Assembly: GCA_034440635.1 (NCBI GenBank)
Contig: JAOTON010001271.1
Span: 682,001 to 746,000, forward strand
Direction: 5' to 3'
Source: Lepas anatifera
Lineage: Eukaryota > Arthropoda > Thecostraca > Lepadidae
Length of the DNA stretch: 64,000 nt
Shown here in pieces: positions 1-11,651 of this stretch. The position numbers and the translations under genes were made by a program. How positions within the stretch are numbered: position 1 is the first letter of the stretch; each line of letters begins with the position of its first letter. Under the pieces are notes generated by a model that saw only the letters and a program-made list of their open reading frames with translations, did not search any database and had not been told where the DNA came from.

Positions 1-1305
1 AGTGCGATTTGGTGTGTTATGCGCTTTGTGCAACTGATATGTTCTTTTTGGCGATCAAAGTGCTGGTGTTTCTGTATTGTGTAGTTCATCTGTTCTTTTA
101 GCAGTACGGTTGAATGCCTCATTTCGACATGATACGCAATGTGTCACGTTCTGCTACTTTCCCTCGGCTGCTTATATCGTTTTGGGGTTCCGAGGAACCC
201 CTATTGAAAGCTCAAAGTAATGATTGAATATTTCTTTAATTTTCGGGTTATGCCTTGATGTTAGATATTTTATTTCGTTTTATGTTGTTTGGAAAGTCTT
301 TGTGGTTTCTAAAACATGCCTTACAAACATTACATTCTAATATGGCTGCTGTTGAGATTGCTTTGAATTTGGACAATCCAAGTGATTTAGACAAATTCAT
401 GCCATTGCTCGGACCGTGTTTAATTTATAGTATGTTTTTGAAGCTTCGCATTCTTCACTCGGAAAAAGAGCTGTGAATTCCCTCGCAAGCCGAGAGGACA
501 ATGCATAAGTAAGCGCTGGGATCACGGAGACCGACTATACTTTAGTTACTTTTGAAGCTTAAAAGTTCTTTTACCAGTTACATTCGAAGTTTTTTCACGG
601 GGCGTTTGAATACAATATTATAGGGATACTACATTAAATTGGTAATTTTTAGCGATATTGAAAACCAGGCTGAAATAAGTTCTTAAAAATGTTCTAGTTA
701 TATTTATAATATAAAGTTAACCAAAAATAATGGTTTGTTTCGTTGAAGGTGCTTGGAGTGTCTATGATCCGCGGGTCCATCGCTCCTTGATCGGTAGAAC
801 CCGGGGTAAGTGGAAGTAACAAAAAAGTCAACAGTCAAATGAAAGCAGTAGCCACAGTCGTATCATGTTAAAACAACAGCACTCATTGACAAGCTGAAAT
901 CTGCGAGATATATTTATACGAGTTCATTGGAACAGTATCATGTATCCTTTTCACCTCCATCGCTATGAGCAGCGCAGGCGCAGGCTTGTGGCGCGATCTG
1001 TTTGTGCCGCCTCTCTGCACGATTTCAGTGTTGCCGCAGGTCAAGCCGATTTGTCAATGGCAGCATTCAGATTGTATCGTGGGCAAACCGTAGTATCGCA
1101 GTGGTCACGTGACCGTGCTCGGCGCAGGGGAGGGTCATATTTCAGAGGCGTTGCCAAGTCCAGTGAGGCCTGCCCCGCTGGGAAGCGGCCGAAAACTTTT
1201 TTTTAAAGTATGCTCATTATGGAGTTACCAAGTGTGCATGGGTATTAATTAGATACCTGCAGCTAAAACCCACCCTCCGGTGGTTGAATCACGCCCGAGT
1301 AAGCC
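1..1305. other. Unassigned intergenic/intronic DNA
   Basis: AT-rich sequence with no recognisable gene. Frames at 255-476 and 940-1206 are open for 73 and 88 codons but resemble no family I know and have no flanking splice signals. A short perfect inverted repeat lies at 184-201, GGGGTTCC-GA-GGAACCCC. Confidence 0.5.
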
Positions 1306-1633
1306 TTAAGCCCTGTTCCAGCTGTCAGCACAGTTTTGTCAGCAGGACCTTAACCTCTCCTCCAGAAAAGTATCATCACCGCCATAATCGTCTCTTGTTT
1401 GTGCTAAGCAAAGGGAACTTAAACATTTATACCAGTAAAAAATATTAGGCTGCCACTTCGTGCATTTACGGTTTTTCATGAGCACAAACAGCAGGCCGTC
1501 AGCCCGTAAAAACTATAGAACTATTTCCCGGGAGAGGCTATAGCCCTGTGACGTATGCGCAACACGGCCCGCTGGTTGGTGCTGACAAAACTGTGCTGAC
1601 AGCTTTTGTGCTGACAGCTGGAACAGGGCTTTA
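1306..1633. mobile_element. PIF/Harbinger-like MITE (322 bp) with TTA target duplication
   Basis: The body is 1309-1630 and has no coding capacity. It starts AGCCCTGTTCCAGCTGTCAG and ends with the reverse complement of that sequence, giving terminal inverted repeats of about 36 bp. The right arm carries an extra ~16-bp internal duplication (TGCTGACAG appears twice). The trinucleotide TTA flanks both ends (1306-1308 and 1631-1633). A 3-bp TTA/TAA duplication together with ends of the (A)G(G/C)CCTGTTC type is the signature of PIF/Harbinger elements. Superfamily assignment is inference from ends and TSD only; no transposase is present. Confidence 0.7.
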
Positions 1634-1795
1634 GTTCTCCAGCAATTAGCTGAAAACTGGTCGAGCCTAGTGTGTTCAGATTCAATTGCAGGGAGGTTTA
1701 CCTACGTACAGCTGATATACATGTTACATATCAAAATGAATGCCAGTGACAACATTTGATTTGTGCTTTAATGGATTTGAATTTGCACGACTGCG

Positions 1796-1998
1796 GCACA
1801 AGTTCCACTAATAATAATTGTTGTGGTTTAACGACACACCAACTGCCAGGGTTATACGGCGTCGCCAACCTCACCCTGTTGGAAGGGATTTTGGGGATCG
1901 ATCGACTTATTCGAGGCTCCACCGGACTTGAACCCGGGACCGGTGCTTGAAGACAAGGGTGCTATCCACTAAGCCACCTATCCCGCACAAGTTCCACT
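1796..1998 (-). mobile_element. tRNA-derived SINE with 14-bp target-site duplication
   Basis: The element body is 1810-1984 on the minus strand. Exact direct repeats GCACAAGTTCCACT flank it at 1796-1809 and 1985-1998. The minus strand begins GGGATAGGTGGCTTAGTGGAT, with an A box of the TRGCNNAGYNGG type (1964-1976), and carries a near-perfect B box GGTTCAAGTCC (1924-1934). This is the internal RNA polymerase III promoter of a tRNA. A non-tRNA body follows and ends in an ATT-rich tail. The intact TSD implies fairly recent insertion. A relative sits at 55186-55345, sharing the B box and the segment CCAACAGGG(T/C)GAG. Confidence 0.8.
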
Positions 1999-4090
1999 CG
2001 GATAGTATCAAAGTTGAATATATCATGTCTATATTTCTCCTACTACGGTCATCAGGTGGTGGGCTTCTAAAACCTACGGTCTATTTTCCCACCGGTATGT
2101 TGCAGCGTTTCTGGGTTTGAGAGGGCTGATTTCACTCATTCAGCCTGCTGGAACAGGAGCCTGCGGATAATATTTAAGAGGGTACACCTCGTACCATGGA
2201 GCAATGCACTCCAGATTTGTGCATCCTTAATAAGCGAGACACGCAAGCACCTGCCCACACATAGAAGGTAAAATATGCGTGCACGAAGTCAGCACACCAT
2301 ATCATAGCCGCTAAGTATGGTCTTCTGCAGATATCGATATCCCAAGAATATGACTGAAACAAATATTTTACAGACGTGCATCTTACGCATAGTTTGCACG
2401 TACTTTCAGATAGATTAGCTAGCCTTAGCGTTGCACAAGCGTTGCAAGCTAGATACAGGTACATACATTTTAGATAGATACATACATACATTTTGCCGAG
2501 CCACGCGGCCGTGTAAACACGGTTGCCTCGGGGTTTCTGTGCCGGATACCAAAATCTGCTAATAGGTTTTTGACCATGATCAACTCCGATTTTTTTGTTG
2601 ATACCTATAGCATTTTTAGAGCTCGCGTTGTGGAGTACATAAGGGACCTAAGAGTGTGAGGTCACCAAGGTATATGTGCACCAAATATATGAAGAGGGAA
2701 TGAGCTCAAACTATTTTAATAGTTTATTTTTACAGCACCCATTTTACTCATTTGTATGTTTTTAGCACTAGGGTGTTTCGGACATGTTTATGTGTATGTG
2801 TTAGTTTTTGGTGAGAGAGTTTTAATACCTGACTTCACCTGTTAGTGGGCACCAGCCTGTTGGTGATTATGTTTAATAAACAAATAAACAAACAAATACG
2901 CAAAGGGAGCATCCCGTAAACTGAGAGGTCTGTGCCACATGTTTGACGAAGATGAGGGCAACAGCGTATTGCTGACGTACGGATGACATCATTGGTACCT
3001 GACTCCAGCAACGGCTTTTCTGGCTTACTCCGCAGCAACGCTGGAGTCCGCAATTAGGTAGTCTCATTGAAGTATTTAAGCAATTTGGAGACGGACTCTC
3101 GAGGCCAGATTTTCGGAATTATCTGACCCTGTACGCTAGGCAGGCAAGATTGGCTGAACTAGACTCATGGTTCACTTCCAGGCTTCTTACTAGATGTATC
3201 TATGGAGCTGGATGTAAGCGACTGGTCGGATTCTTGTCTGCACCAGTCATCAATTACAAATGCTGCAGCTATAGAGTCAATCGAAGACCATGTCAAATGA
3301 GGAGAGATAAAATAGAATCGGATCTCCTGGAAGCGGTGAGGTATTGGTGGTATTTTCAACACGTTCATCATGCTGCTGGAAAAGCCTAAGGCACGATAAA
3401 ATCTGGCGTTTGCGTGAGGGAACTCAAACACGAGTGATCTACGATGATAGCTACTGATATGATATCTACTTGAATACCAGTGAGGCGGCGGAAATGGAGG
3501 TAATTAAAATACCGGTGCGTGCTGACGAGTGGTAAGTGATGAGCGCAACATGAGTGACGTCGGAGCACCAGTCATGGAGCTGTATCGTAAGATAGTTTTC
3601 CTTGGACTTAGTTTGATTAACAAAGCTTCGTAAAGCAACACCATAATTTACACCCTTCCTGTACCTGACACTTTTCCTTCTAGTCGGAAGCCACGCTTTT
3701 CATACGGTATTTGTCAAAATGTTTTGACTCCCAGGACAATATGACAGAAGATAAACTGGACTCTTCCAAAACCAAGGCTCCAGAATCCACCGGGAGTGCC
3801 AAACAGTCCAGGGGGCTGGAAAAATGTCGAAAAAGATTAATGTAAAGCTAAATTTACGACTGAAAAGAACCATCTAACATTGGCAGCCTAGAATCCCGAA
3901 GGATTTTGAGCCCAGGCAGCTTTCTGGCGGCAATTTCGCCTCAACTCGAAGTCGGCATCAACGTTAAGTCGGGTCCAACCCAACATGTATGCTAACATGA
4001 CCGAATATGTGTATATATATATATATATGGAGTTATCACAGACATAATGTGATATTGGTGAACACAGATACAGTTATTTAAGTTATATTT
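1999..4090. other. Unassigned DNA
   Basis: No convincing gene. The overlapping open frames around 3150-3430 lie on both strands and match nothing known. A CRE-like TGACGTCGG occurs near 3554. Short AT tracts occur near 2870-2900 and 4010-4030. Confidence 0.45.
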
Positions 4091-4095
4091 ATTTT

Positions 4096-4127
4096 ACAGA
4101 CGTTTCACTGTTGTACAGCTTCATCAG
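4096..4127 (-). ncRNA. Hammerhead-like motif of a Penelope-type terminus (degenerate)
   Basis: On the minus strand the order is CTGATGA, then a short imperfect stem (GCTGT/ACAGT around ACA), then GAAACGTCTGTA. CTGATGA plus GAAAC is the conserved core of the small hammerhead ribozymes found at the ends of Penelope-like retroelements, which have a very short stem III. The stem II closing position contains an unpaired A and I cannot find a good stem I, so this copy is probably inactive or a chance match. No Penelope coding remnant is visible next to it. Confidence 0.3.
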
Positions 4128-4189
4128 TGTAGGTACATAATTACAAAAATATCAATGCAAAATTACAAAGTTGGGATCACAGCAGGGCA

Positions 4190-4216
4190 CAATGTTTCAA
4201 ACTGTTTGAAACATTG
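4190..4216. repeat. 27-bp perfect palindrome
   Basis: A 13-base arm CAATGTTTCAAAC is followed by one T and then by its exact reverse complement. It could extrude as a hairpin. It lies just upstream of the ~160-bp tandem repeat region. Confidence 0.85.
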
Positions 4217-4289
4217 ACCGAAAGCTTCAGACATTAATCACTATGTGGTAGCAGTATAACAAAAATATGCGAGATATATTTGAATTTTA

Positions 4290-4870
4290 GGGAGAATTGG
4301 CGAAACGGAATACAAAAGCTTATAGTTGAACTCATATCGACGTTAACATCCAATTGTATCATACTCAGTCATGCATGCCAAAAACACTGTATTGGAACCA
4401 CTAGGCAGTACCAAAGCTGCTGTCCGAAATCCAAAATTTCTTTTGCAGGTGCGTTGGGACCGATACAACTGAATGCTATATGAGCCCGGTTTCAGGATTC
4501 AATATCTGCGACAAATAAAAAAACTCGCCAAAACGGGGGCAAATTGCAAACTTTGGCCACTAGGCGACATTCCTTGGTGGTGCCAAAAATGCGTGAAATT
4601 GATGTTGCAGGTGTTTTGGGACCAGTAAACTTGGGATGCAAGTTTGATGTATTCTAAGGAGGATCTTTCCACAAATAATGCAAAATATCGGTAAAAATCA
4701 CCCCAATTCATAAACTTTTACCGCCACGTGAGACCACAAGCCCATCGTCGATTTTCAAAATATTTGGGATCTAAGATTTTATAGCTGACAGCAACAAAAT
4801 GTGACCCCAAGCGAAGCTAATTCATCAAAAATGAAACACCATAGCGCGTTTGATGGACCCTCATGTACAC
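4290..4870. repeat. Degenerate tandem repeat, period about 160 bp, about three units
   Basis: Several anchor words recur at the same spacing. CCACTAGG occurs at 4398 and 4557, with a weaker CCGCCACG at 4719. TGCAGGTG....TTGGGACC occurs at 4444 and 4606. ACAAATAA occurs at 4511 and 4671. The period is therefore about 160 bp, a nucleosome-like length common for satellite DNA. Identity between units is low, so it is old. Confidence 0.6.
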
Positions 4871-6190
4871 CAAATAGACAGTTGGGCAAAACACATGGTA
4901 TTGACCTATATTTGCTTCACCGAGCTCCAAAATTTAGATTCCTCCAGCAATAAGAAAATATATTCAACATGGGCACGTCTTGAACTTGAAAGATCTTAGT
5001 TGGGATTGTTAAGGCTTTGAATGTAGTTTGCACTTCATGTAACTTAACGGCACCGTGACGACGAAGCCTTGGTTGGTTCAATGATCGACGGGGAAAATAT
5101 GGATCAAGAGCCCAAAATACGTCATTCTGTCAAGAACGGATCCGTGGGTTCGATAGCATGACGTGCACATTTGTGGTGGAAAACATCAGTGGTGTATTTA
5201 TAAATTCACCAAAGTTGCCACATCATCGAATGTGTCAATGAAGATAATCTGGTTTCTTTTCACGAGCCTGTGCGTACTCTCTGAACTGCAGATACAAGCC
5301 CAGGCCGCCGCACCAGTCGCCACGCAAGAAGGCGCATGACGGGTTGCGGCAAGCTATGGAAAATGCCATCCTGGGAGAAGAGGTGTTTGTAAGGAAAGAA
5401 AACCATGATCAAACGCCCTCCCCCCCGTACACACGCACGCACATAATGCAGCACTGCATCATACTGAAATGGGACGACACGATACCGGCAGACGTTTCAT
5501 GCGGTATATATCAACTGCAGCCCTGTGTACAAAATCAGTAAAATAGCACTCACGTTGGAAGGATTTCCACAAATTTGGCAAGGATACAACAATAGACCTT
5601 ATTATTTAACAGCAATGTGTGCCTGTAAAGCTTGAGGCAGACTGTTCACCTCTGCACGCGCTGAATCAAGTTCTAGACTGAGCTTCCACAGTCCTGTGGT
5701 GCACATTTTCATAAAATTCCGAGGGGTTCCCCGTCTCCATCACAGCCGACTTTTCAGCCTTTGTTCGCTGCGCCAACAACAAAGGAGATGCCGCGGAATA
5801 CAAACACTTCACAATGGGGTCTGATGTTCTAGCTTATTACCCTCGCCTCGCCGCAAACACGGGACGCCGGCATTTTGTGACGAAATGCGAAAACAGCCGG
5901 ACGACTCCACACAACCTTCACTGGAACACTCAGCCAGAATTTCATTATTAGTATTAAAAAAGTAATTCATTTCTAGTCAAAGATGGCGGGCATTTACTCA
6001 GCAGTTTTCTACGAAAACTCCTTCCGGTGGTTTTATATGCATTACAGACACGATCTGTCACTTCCCGTCTTTTCCCGACCATAACATTATGAAACATGAT
6101 TTGCCCGCACACACTGTCCTGTGGTTGACACGGTCAGGGCGGGACATACCCATGTTCATTGTGGCTGACAGCTTTGAATATCCACCCGGG
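4871..6190. other. Unassigned DNA
   Basis: No gene identified. A YY1-like word AAGATGGCGG at 5980-5989 contains an ATG that opens a 33-codon frame ending in TAA near 6091, and CTTCCGG follows near 6022. This resembles a housekeeping translation start but is too short to support a gene. Confidence 0.35.
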
Positions 6191-6312
6191 CCATCATGAC
6201 CTCAATGACTGTAGCAAACGATAAAAAGCGTGCCAGTCCGTACGACGACCACTGTCGTGAATGGAGCCACCAGCATCGTCTTGGCAATGTCGATAGTCGA
6301 GAGGAAGCAACG

Positions 6313-6603
6313 TCAATCAATGCAAACAAATTAACTAGAGGACTCGTCAAAAAAGGTTCCTCGATATCCAGGGCGACCGTCCATGGCCACTTGACCAACC
6401 GCCTGCACCTGAAGCCGCTCCAGCTTCGGCGCGAGCTGGACCACACACAAAGTCAGCGACAGGAGAGGCTGGAGCTCCCCAGGAACGTCTGAAGTGGACA
6501 ATTCGAACTGGCGACATGTCCCGTTCAGCGATAACCACCGATTCGAGCTCTGTCTCACATCGGACCACCAGCGTCTGGTCGCACGGCAGTTGTCCAAGTA
6601 ACT
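6313..6603 (+). pseudogene. Tc1-like transposase fragment, frameshifted
   Basis: One plus-strand frame (to the stop at 6490-6492) encodes a helix-turn-helix-like stretch with SISRATVHGHL followed by a basic segment and RQERLEL. This matches the second HTH and linker of Tc1-family transposases (SxxTVxRxL...RxxRLxxA). After a frameshift near 6485 another frame continues with NWRHVPFSDNHRFEL. That corresponds to the Tc1 block WxxVxFSDExRFxL, whose Asp is the first catalytic acidic residue of the DDE core. The glutamate after it is Asn here. The frame stops at 6598-6600 before the second and third catalytic residues, so this is a dead remnant. No terminal repeats were found. Confidence 0.6.
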
Positions 6604-7038
6604 GTCATCAAAACCACGAGGAAGCCAACGCACAGTGATGCAGCGGATCTAAAAACGGGATAAACGCCTACAAATGACTTTTCAGAAACCAGACGAAATC
6701 GATATGACACGTTTAATAATTGATTGGAGCACGGCAAACCATGATTATTTCCTTCAGTTAGCGTGCCACATCGATTTGACAGGCACTGAAACATGAAACT
6801 TGTTTCATGTCGCTACGTACCGGAATCTTGCCAAAAATAATGAACAGAATGAGCTAGAAAATTACACAGCATAATAGAAGTGTCTCTTTACATAGGCGAT
6901 ATCACTAGGTGGACTTTAGACGACTGAAAAAGTTGGTTTAAACGACTGTAAAAAGACGGTTTAATGAGTGCATGTAATTTCGATAGTTGACGGTTGAGGC
7001 TACGCCCCGGCTGCCGGGTGACGCGCAACGACATACGT

Positions 7039-7257
7039 AGCATGAAGCACAAATGTGACGACGCATGTAGGAAATATAAGAATCAGGAGTGTCATTACCG
7101 GACAGGGTCTAAGAGCCTCAGCTACACTGAATTTAATAATAATCAACTTGGAAAGAGAAAGTTTTCAGTGTACTGGTGCTACAAACCAAGAATAGTGAAA
7201 GACCTCAATCCGATTGATACTTTCCAAGTGGTTCATTTCACGTCAGAGGAAGTGTAA
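7039..7257 (+). CDS. Small cysteine-containing ORF or last exon, unrecognised
   Basis: ATG at 7039 opens 72 codons ending in TAA. The product is basic and contains four Cys (KHKC, DDAC, QEC, YWC) but no signal peptide in this frame. The Cys-rich, Lys-rich make-up resembles small secreted peptides or a last exon, but I recognise no family. The region otherwise has many stops. It could easily be a chance frame. Confidence 0.2.
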   Translation, partial: SMKHKCDDACRKYKNQECHYRTGSKSLSYTEFNNNQLGKRKFSVYWCYKPRIVKDLNPIDTFQVVHFTSEEV

Positions 7258-8567
7258 AGATAGGCTGTTCTTTCTTCACGGAGATCACTGCCCCCTCCCC
7301 CTTTTCGGAGCGGGCATTTGCGACTTTGGAACTGCCGACTGACACCTAAAGCGAAGAGGCGAGCGAGGCTCGCAACAAACACTACCATCAGTACACAGAG
7401 CACTACGAGAGGAAGACGTCTCGAAGGGAAAGCACAATCGAACGATATCCTCTGCCGGGGGCAGGTGATCGTTATCAGCAGCCTCGCCTAAGGCCTTAGC
7501 AAGGCTCCGCGTTGTAGCTCGAGAAAGGCGGAGGGAAAATAGAAGAAAAGAGCGACGGCGAGTAGGGGGCTAAAACAGGACATCCCAGCGTGACAAGGCT
7601 ACTGATCTATGCCTTTCTCGCAACTTTTATTTTTGATGGAACTGGAGACTGCCAATTTTTTGTCCCATTTCAGATCTCTAGCAGTCTGCAAATGTTCTAA
7701 AAACTACCGATTTTACATGTGTGTACGCAAAAACACGGAATATAATATTAGCCGTGGTTAAAGTTTCTATCATCATAGGCTCTTTTCGACAGTGGTTTTC
7801 TGCTTAGCTTTACGATCTGTGAAATTGACTTTATTTTACGTTATTTAATTTTTATTCTTTCTAACATTTTATTTTATTTTTTCAACTACATCGTGCACTG
7901 TATTGTTTGCCTGCTATCTATTCGGTGCTGACGTTCCCGGTACCTTTATACTGTGGTTTGGTCCGTATCTGCCGTGCTTCCCTCCGCCGCGCTTACCGTT
8001 GACCGTCATATATCGCTCTCTTAACATCATGACGTTATCTTCCTTCATTCTTCTTTTTGTTTTAACCCGTGTATTCCGAAAAAATATGTGTATGGATCTA
8101 AAAAGTCATCACCAATGTTAGCTGTGGGAGTTTAATGGCATCACTAAATAATAATTTTCCACAAAAAGCTGGCATCGAAAACCACCATGTTGTGTGTTTG
8201 TTTGAACTCGTTACTCACCAACTTTGAATTGAAGCAAAACTTTTCATTGTATCATAATAAGACCTTGATAAAAAGTCATAAACACCAATTCATAATTCTG
8301 ACTATCTTTCTGACATGAAGCAAATGTTCATAAATAATCATTTGACGAAAGCCTTAAATCAAAAACCAACGTTATGAGCGTTAGTTTTGAACCACTTAGT
8401 GGAAATATCTCATTTGAGCAAAAGAAACATCGTTCTATCATCACTGCTTTTTAGCTAGAGGTTTCATCCATTTTCGGGGCCTCCTACATCACTCTGTACG
8501 GGGTATCGTGGTCTGGGTTATGAGGAGCTATTGAAATATATCTCGAAGCTTTACTTTGCCCCTTCAG
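7258..8567. other. Unassigned DNA
   Basis: No gene identified. The stretch 7280-7560 is GC-richer and purine-skewed, and 7740-8420 is AT-rich. An open frame at 7903-8121 is hydrophobic but has no supporting signals. Confidence 0.4.
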
Positions 8568-8749
8568 GGCAGATGGCTTCGACCGAATACGGCTGAAGAA
8601 GATAGCAGTATCAACAACGCAGCAGGACCAGCAAAATAAGCCCCAACTTCTGACAAACTTCGATGAAGGACGTTGGCAGATACGCCCTTACAACGCGGCC
8701 AATGCCCGGGAGCGTTGCAATGTCAACACTCTGGAATTCTGGGGAAAAG
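8568..8749 (+). CDS. Candidate internal coding exon, 182 bp, phase 1-1
   Basis: A pyrimidine-rich acceptor (CTTTACTTTGCCCCTTCAG) ends at 8567 and a strong donor AAAAG/GTAAGACTG starts at 8750. Between them one frame is open for 60 codons. The exon contributes 1 nt, then 60 codons, then 1 nt, so it could be skipped or inserted without changing frame. The encoded peptide is mixed and hydrophilic, with LLTNFDEGRWQIRPYN and RERCNVNTLEFWGK stretches, and looks protein-like. I recognise no domain. No partner exon was identified. Chance pairs of splice signals around open frames are expected in this much sequence. Confidence 0.3.
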
Positions 8750-10534
8750 GTAAGACTGAGAAATCCTGAACTGACATCAAGAAAATATTTCATTATCCTA
8801 CCGGAGAAGCTCGATAAGAGGGATATTTCAATCTTCGAGCAGAAATTAATCGCAAGCCTGTGTAAAGTATGGTAAGGTAGGGTACAGCAGCAATGCCAAG
8901 ACACCGGACAACATATTGTGCAAAATGCCTGGCTGGATCGGCATCGCCACCAGGCCTGGGTGGCCACTACTTTTCTTCCAAATAATTTCATTCCTCGGTG
9001 GAGTTCTGACAAAACGACTGATTGGGAGCATGAGTGACAGGGCACGAAGAGCCCACCTTTGAAGAGTTTTTATCTAGAGGGGGTAATGTCCCCAGTGTGG
9101 TTATCAAGGTTCACTGGCGGACCCAACGACCCCTCTCCCTTTTCCCTGGCGAATTCTCACTCTTGCCCGTGGTGACACTCTTACCTAGCTGAAGGCAGAG
9201 GTGATTAATATTAAGTGGGTGATGTACTGGACGGTCAGCCAAAGCCCTATTATATTTCCTTTTAATAGGCATTTGCATTTATTTACGGGGCAGTCAACGT
9301 GAGGCAATCTGTAAAACGCACAGCCCTGTTTAAAAAACTCCAGATGAGCTCTAAGAGCCAGCAGATTTGAAACTTAATCAAACTTAAACACGCAAAAATT
9401 GTATTTAACGAACGGTTGTTACTGCCTTCGGCTGGTACAGCCTTCGGTTAAGATCGGGGTAGAAACAAGGATGCCATCTTTCCAGCATCTACACCGTCCT
9501 GTGTCGAAATATCCGCTTCTGAAGTGATAAGCTGACACGGAGCGACAGCACGGGCTGTCACGGCGACAGTGAGTCTCGGCACTCCCTTCAACTGCTTAAA
9601 TATGAGCGGCATCATTTATCAGTCCGCGGCTGACTATCTAGCCATTTCGCCAGCTGCTCCTCAAACATTTCGCCGAAACGACGCATATGGCGGACATAAT
9701 CATAATAAATGGCGGCTCCGGACCGACTCAGATAAGAAGAGCAGCTCCAGGAGGCTGCTGCGAGTCGGTTGGCTACCGCCGCAGGGGTTTCTAATTTAGT
9801 GAGAGTGCCGGTGTGGGACAAACGGGGAGCTCTCACGCCCCGCAGCCGCAACAAACCACAAGTCAACGACGTCGCAGCGGTCATGTGATGGGCCAACAGA
9901 TTCGGTGAAAGTGTGAAAACTTAAGGGTACGTTTAACTCGTCAGTCGGTTAATAAATCATAATTAATTGGACGGGAGAAGTATTTGAGAACAAGTGCAAT
10001 GCTCTAATTATCCTTTCCTCTTCAGCATGACCGTTTTCTACTCTGACTTCTACTTCTCATCTTCTACGTTTCCAGTGGAGATTTGGCACAGGCGGGGAGG
10101 TCGTGCGCCGGTTGTGTCCATCGCGGACATTTCTGGCGGCAGCCGCTTCCGTCAGCGTCTGCCCTTCATTTCCCCCCGGCCACGGCGGCAGTAATTCACG
10201 GGACAGAACCACCGCCTGCCGACGTGCCTCCCCGGGCGGAGCCGTCTCCGGCGAAACGGCCGGCCGCGCGGGACCCGGCGGCACGTGTTGCACTGATAAA
10301 ATAACGACAGCGCGGCATAAGCCTTTAGACTGAGTAGGCCAACGTTGCAGGTTACAAATCATGGCACGAATTCCGGGCTTAATGGATGTTCAGTTTTGTA
10401 TTGGATCAGGGTCACTACAAGTGGTTAGGCAATGCTCCGTTCAATCTAATGGAAGGCTTAGCACATACCTGGGAAAGCTCTTAAACTGCGACGAAAAGTA
10501 ACAGATAGTCTGATATTTGGTCAGGGGTGCGGAC
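8750..10534. other. Unassigned DNA with a possible SINE body and GC-rich segment
   Basis: The stretch 9120-9215 (GGCGAATTCTCACTCTTG...CTAGCTGAAGGCAG) resembles the 3' body of the SINE at 13150-13335, so it is probably another eroded copy. Positions 10080-10310 are GC- and CpG-rich, leaving several frames open on both strands; no product is recognisable. Confidence 0.4.
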
Positions 10535-10543
10535 TTATATATG

Positions 10544-10601
<58 letters not shown>

Positions 10602-10613
10602 TATATATATATA
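10535..10613. repeat. (TA)n microsatellite
   Basis: An almost uninterrupted TA dinucleotide run with minor TG interruptions, immediately upstream of the Penelope-like remnant. Confidence 0.95.
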
Positions 10614-10629
10614 TAGACAAAAACAAAAA

Positions 10630-11380
10630 AGAACGTTATCCCGGCTTACGTACACAGAGCATTGAAAAACTGCTCTTCATGGAGCGTTGTAAATCAAGAG
10701 CTAAAGCGAGTGAAGAAAATGTTTGTAAATAATTGTTTTTCACTATCACTTATCCACGCCATAACCAAACGCACACTAGCTAAATACATGAAAGTAAGAC
10801 AGAACATGCCCACAGCAGAAACCACAGATAATAATGGCACAGCAGAAACGAATGATAATAAAAACCAGACAGCAGAGACCACAGAAAATAATGGCACTAA
10901 ACATAACCTGTTCTTTTAAAACACCATGTCATCAGGATCAAGGCTGACGAAAAGGCGCTCAAGACAATCATCCACAGGAACTGCAAACCCAGACACCTCC
11001 AATGACACCATATCGCTTAACATCTACTACAAATCACCAAAAACATCACCTCTCATCATGAAAAACAACCAAACACAAGACCAGACACCAAGCAAACAAA
11101 CCAATGCCATCTTCTACTATAAATGCAACATAGGAGACTGTGCGCTCCAGCCAAGTAGTGTAAACATTGGGAAAACAACCACCACACTCAGCAGACGACT
11201 AACAATGCATTTACAATCAGGGGGCCACTAACGCACACTGATAAATTTCACTACGCACCACTCGCACGAAAAACACTAGTAAACAACCCGACCATCCTCG
11301 CAAAAGAACATAGCCCACGCAGACTTGAAGTTTTAGAAACCATTCTGATCAAACAAAAACAATCATCAATAAACCTTTAG
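10630..11380 (+). pseudogene. Penelope-like retroelement, 3' part (RT end + GIY-YIG endonuclease), broken
   Basis: The first segment (about 10660-10918) ends an RT-like region and contains ELKRVKKMFVNNCFSLSLI, similar to the C-terminal part of Penelope RTs, then a Thr/Asn-rich linker with a repeated TAETT-DNNGT motif. After a stop, 10926-11231 carries YYKCNIGDCAL, a CxxxxC linker, followed by VNIGKTTTTLSRRLTMHL. This is the GIY-YIG core, with IGKT and the catalytic-type Arg (RRL). After a frameshift at about 11230 the final helix continues as RRLEVLETILIKQKQSSINL to TAG at 11378-11380. It matches the Glu-containing C-terminal block (LE..LI....SIN) of Penelope endonucleases. Stops and a frameshift make it inactive. 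The palm of the RT is missing upstream, where (TA)n begins. Confidence 0.75.
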
Positions 11381-11651
11381 ACACACGCACGAGGTATACG
11401 CACATTATATGAAGGTAACAGATTGAGAGTGTCATTCGTGATATGTGTTAGTTCATGATTCGTGTAAATACTTATTGTGTCAGTTGTTAGTTCGTATTTA
11501 TTAAAAGCTGATATTTGCGATCTGTTACAACTGAAAGTGCCGTGTGGAAAACGTGTTCACATTTTGAAGGAAAAGTTTTCAAACTTGGAAGAGATCATAA
11601 TATGATCCATTCTTCACCTTTTCACACAAACCATATACTACATTCTAATGT

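Noticed and set aside
3494..3531. Tiny first exon MEVIKIPVRADE followed by GTAAGT
   Set aside because: Good ATG context and donor but only 12 codons; too short to distinguish from chance.
9110..9125. CACTGGCGGACCCA as another hAT-like MITE end
   Set aside because: No matching opposite end nearby and it lies inside a SINE-like body.
10441..10626. Tyr/Ile repeat peptide frames
   Set aside because: Translation of (TA)n microsatellite.
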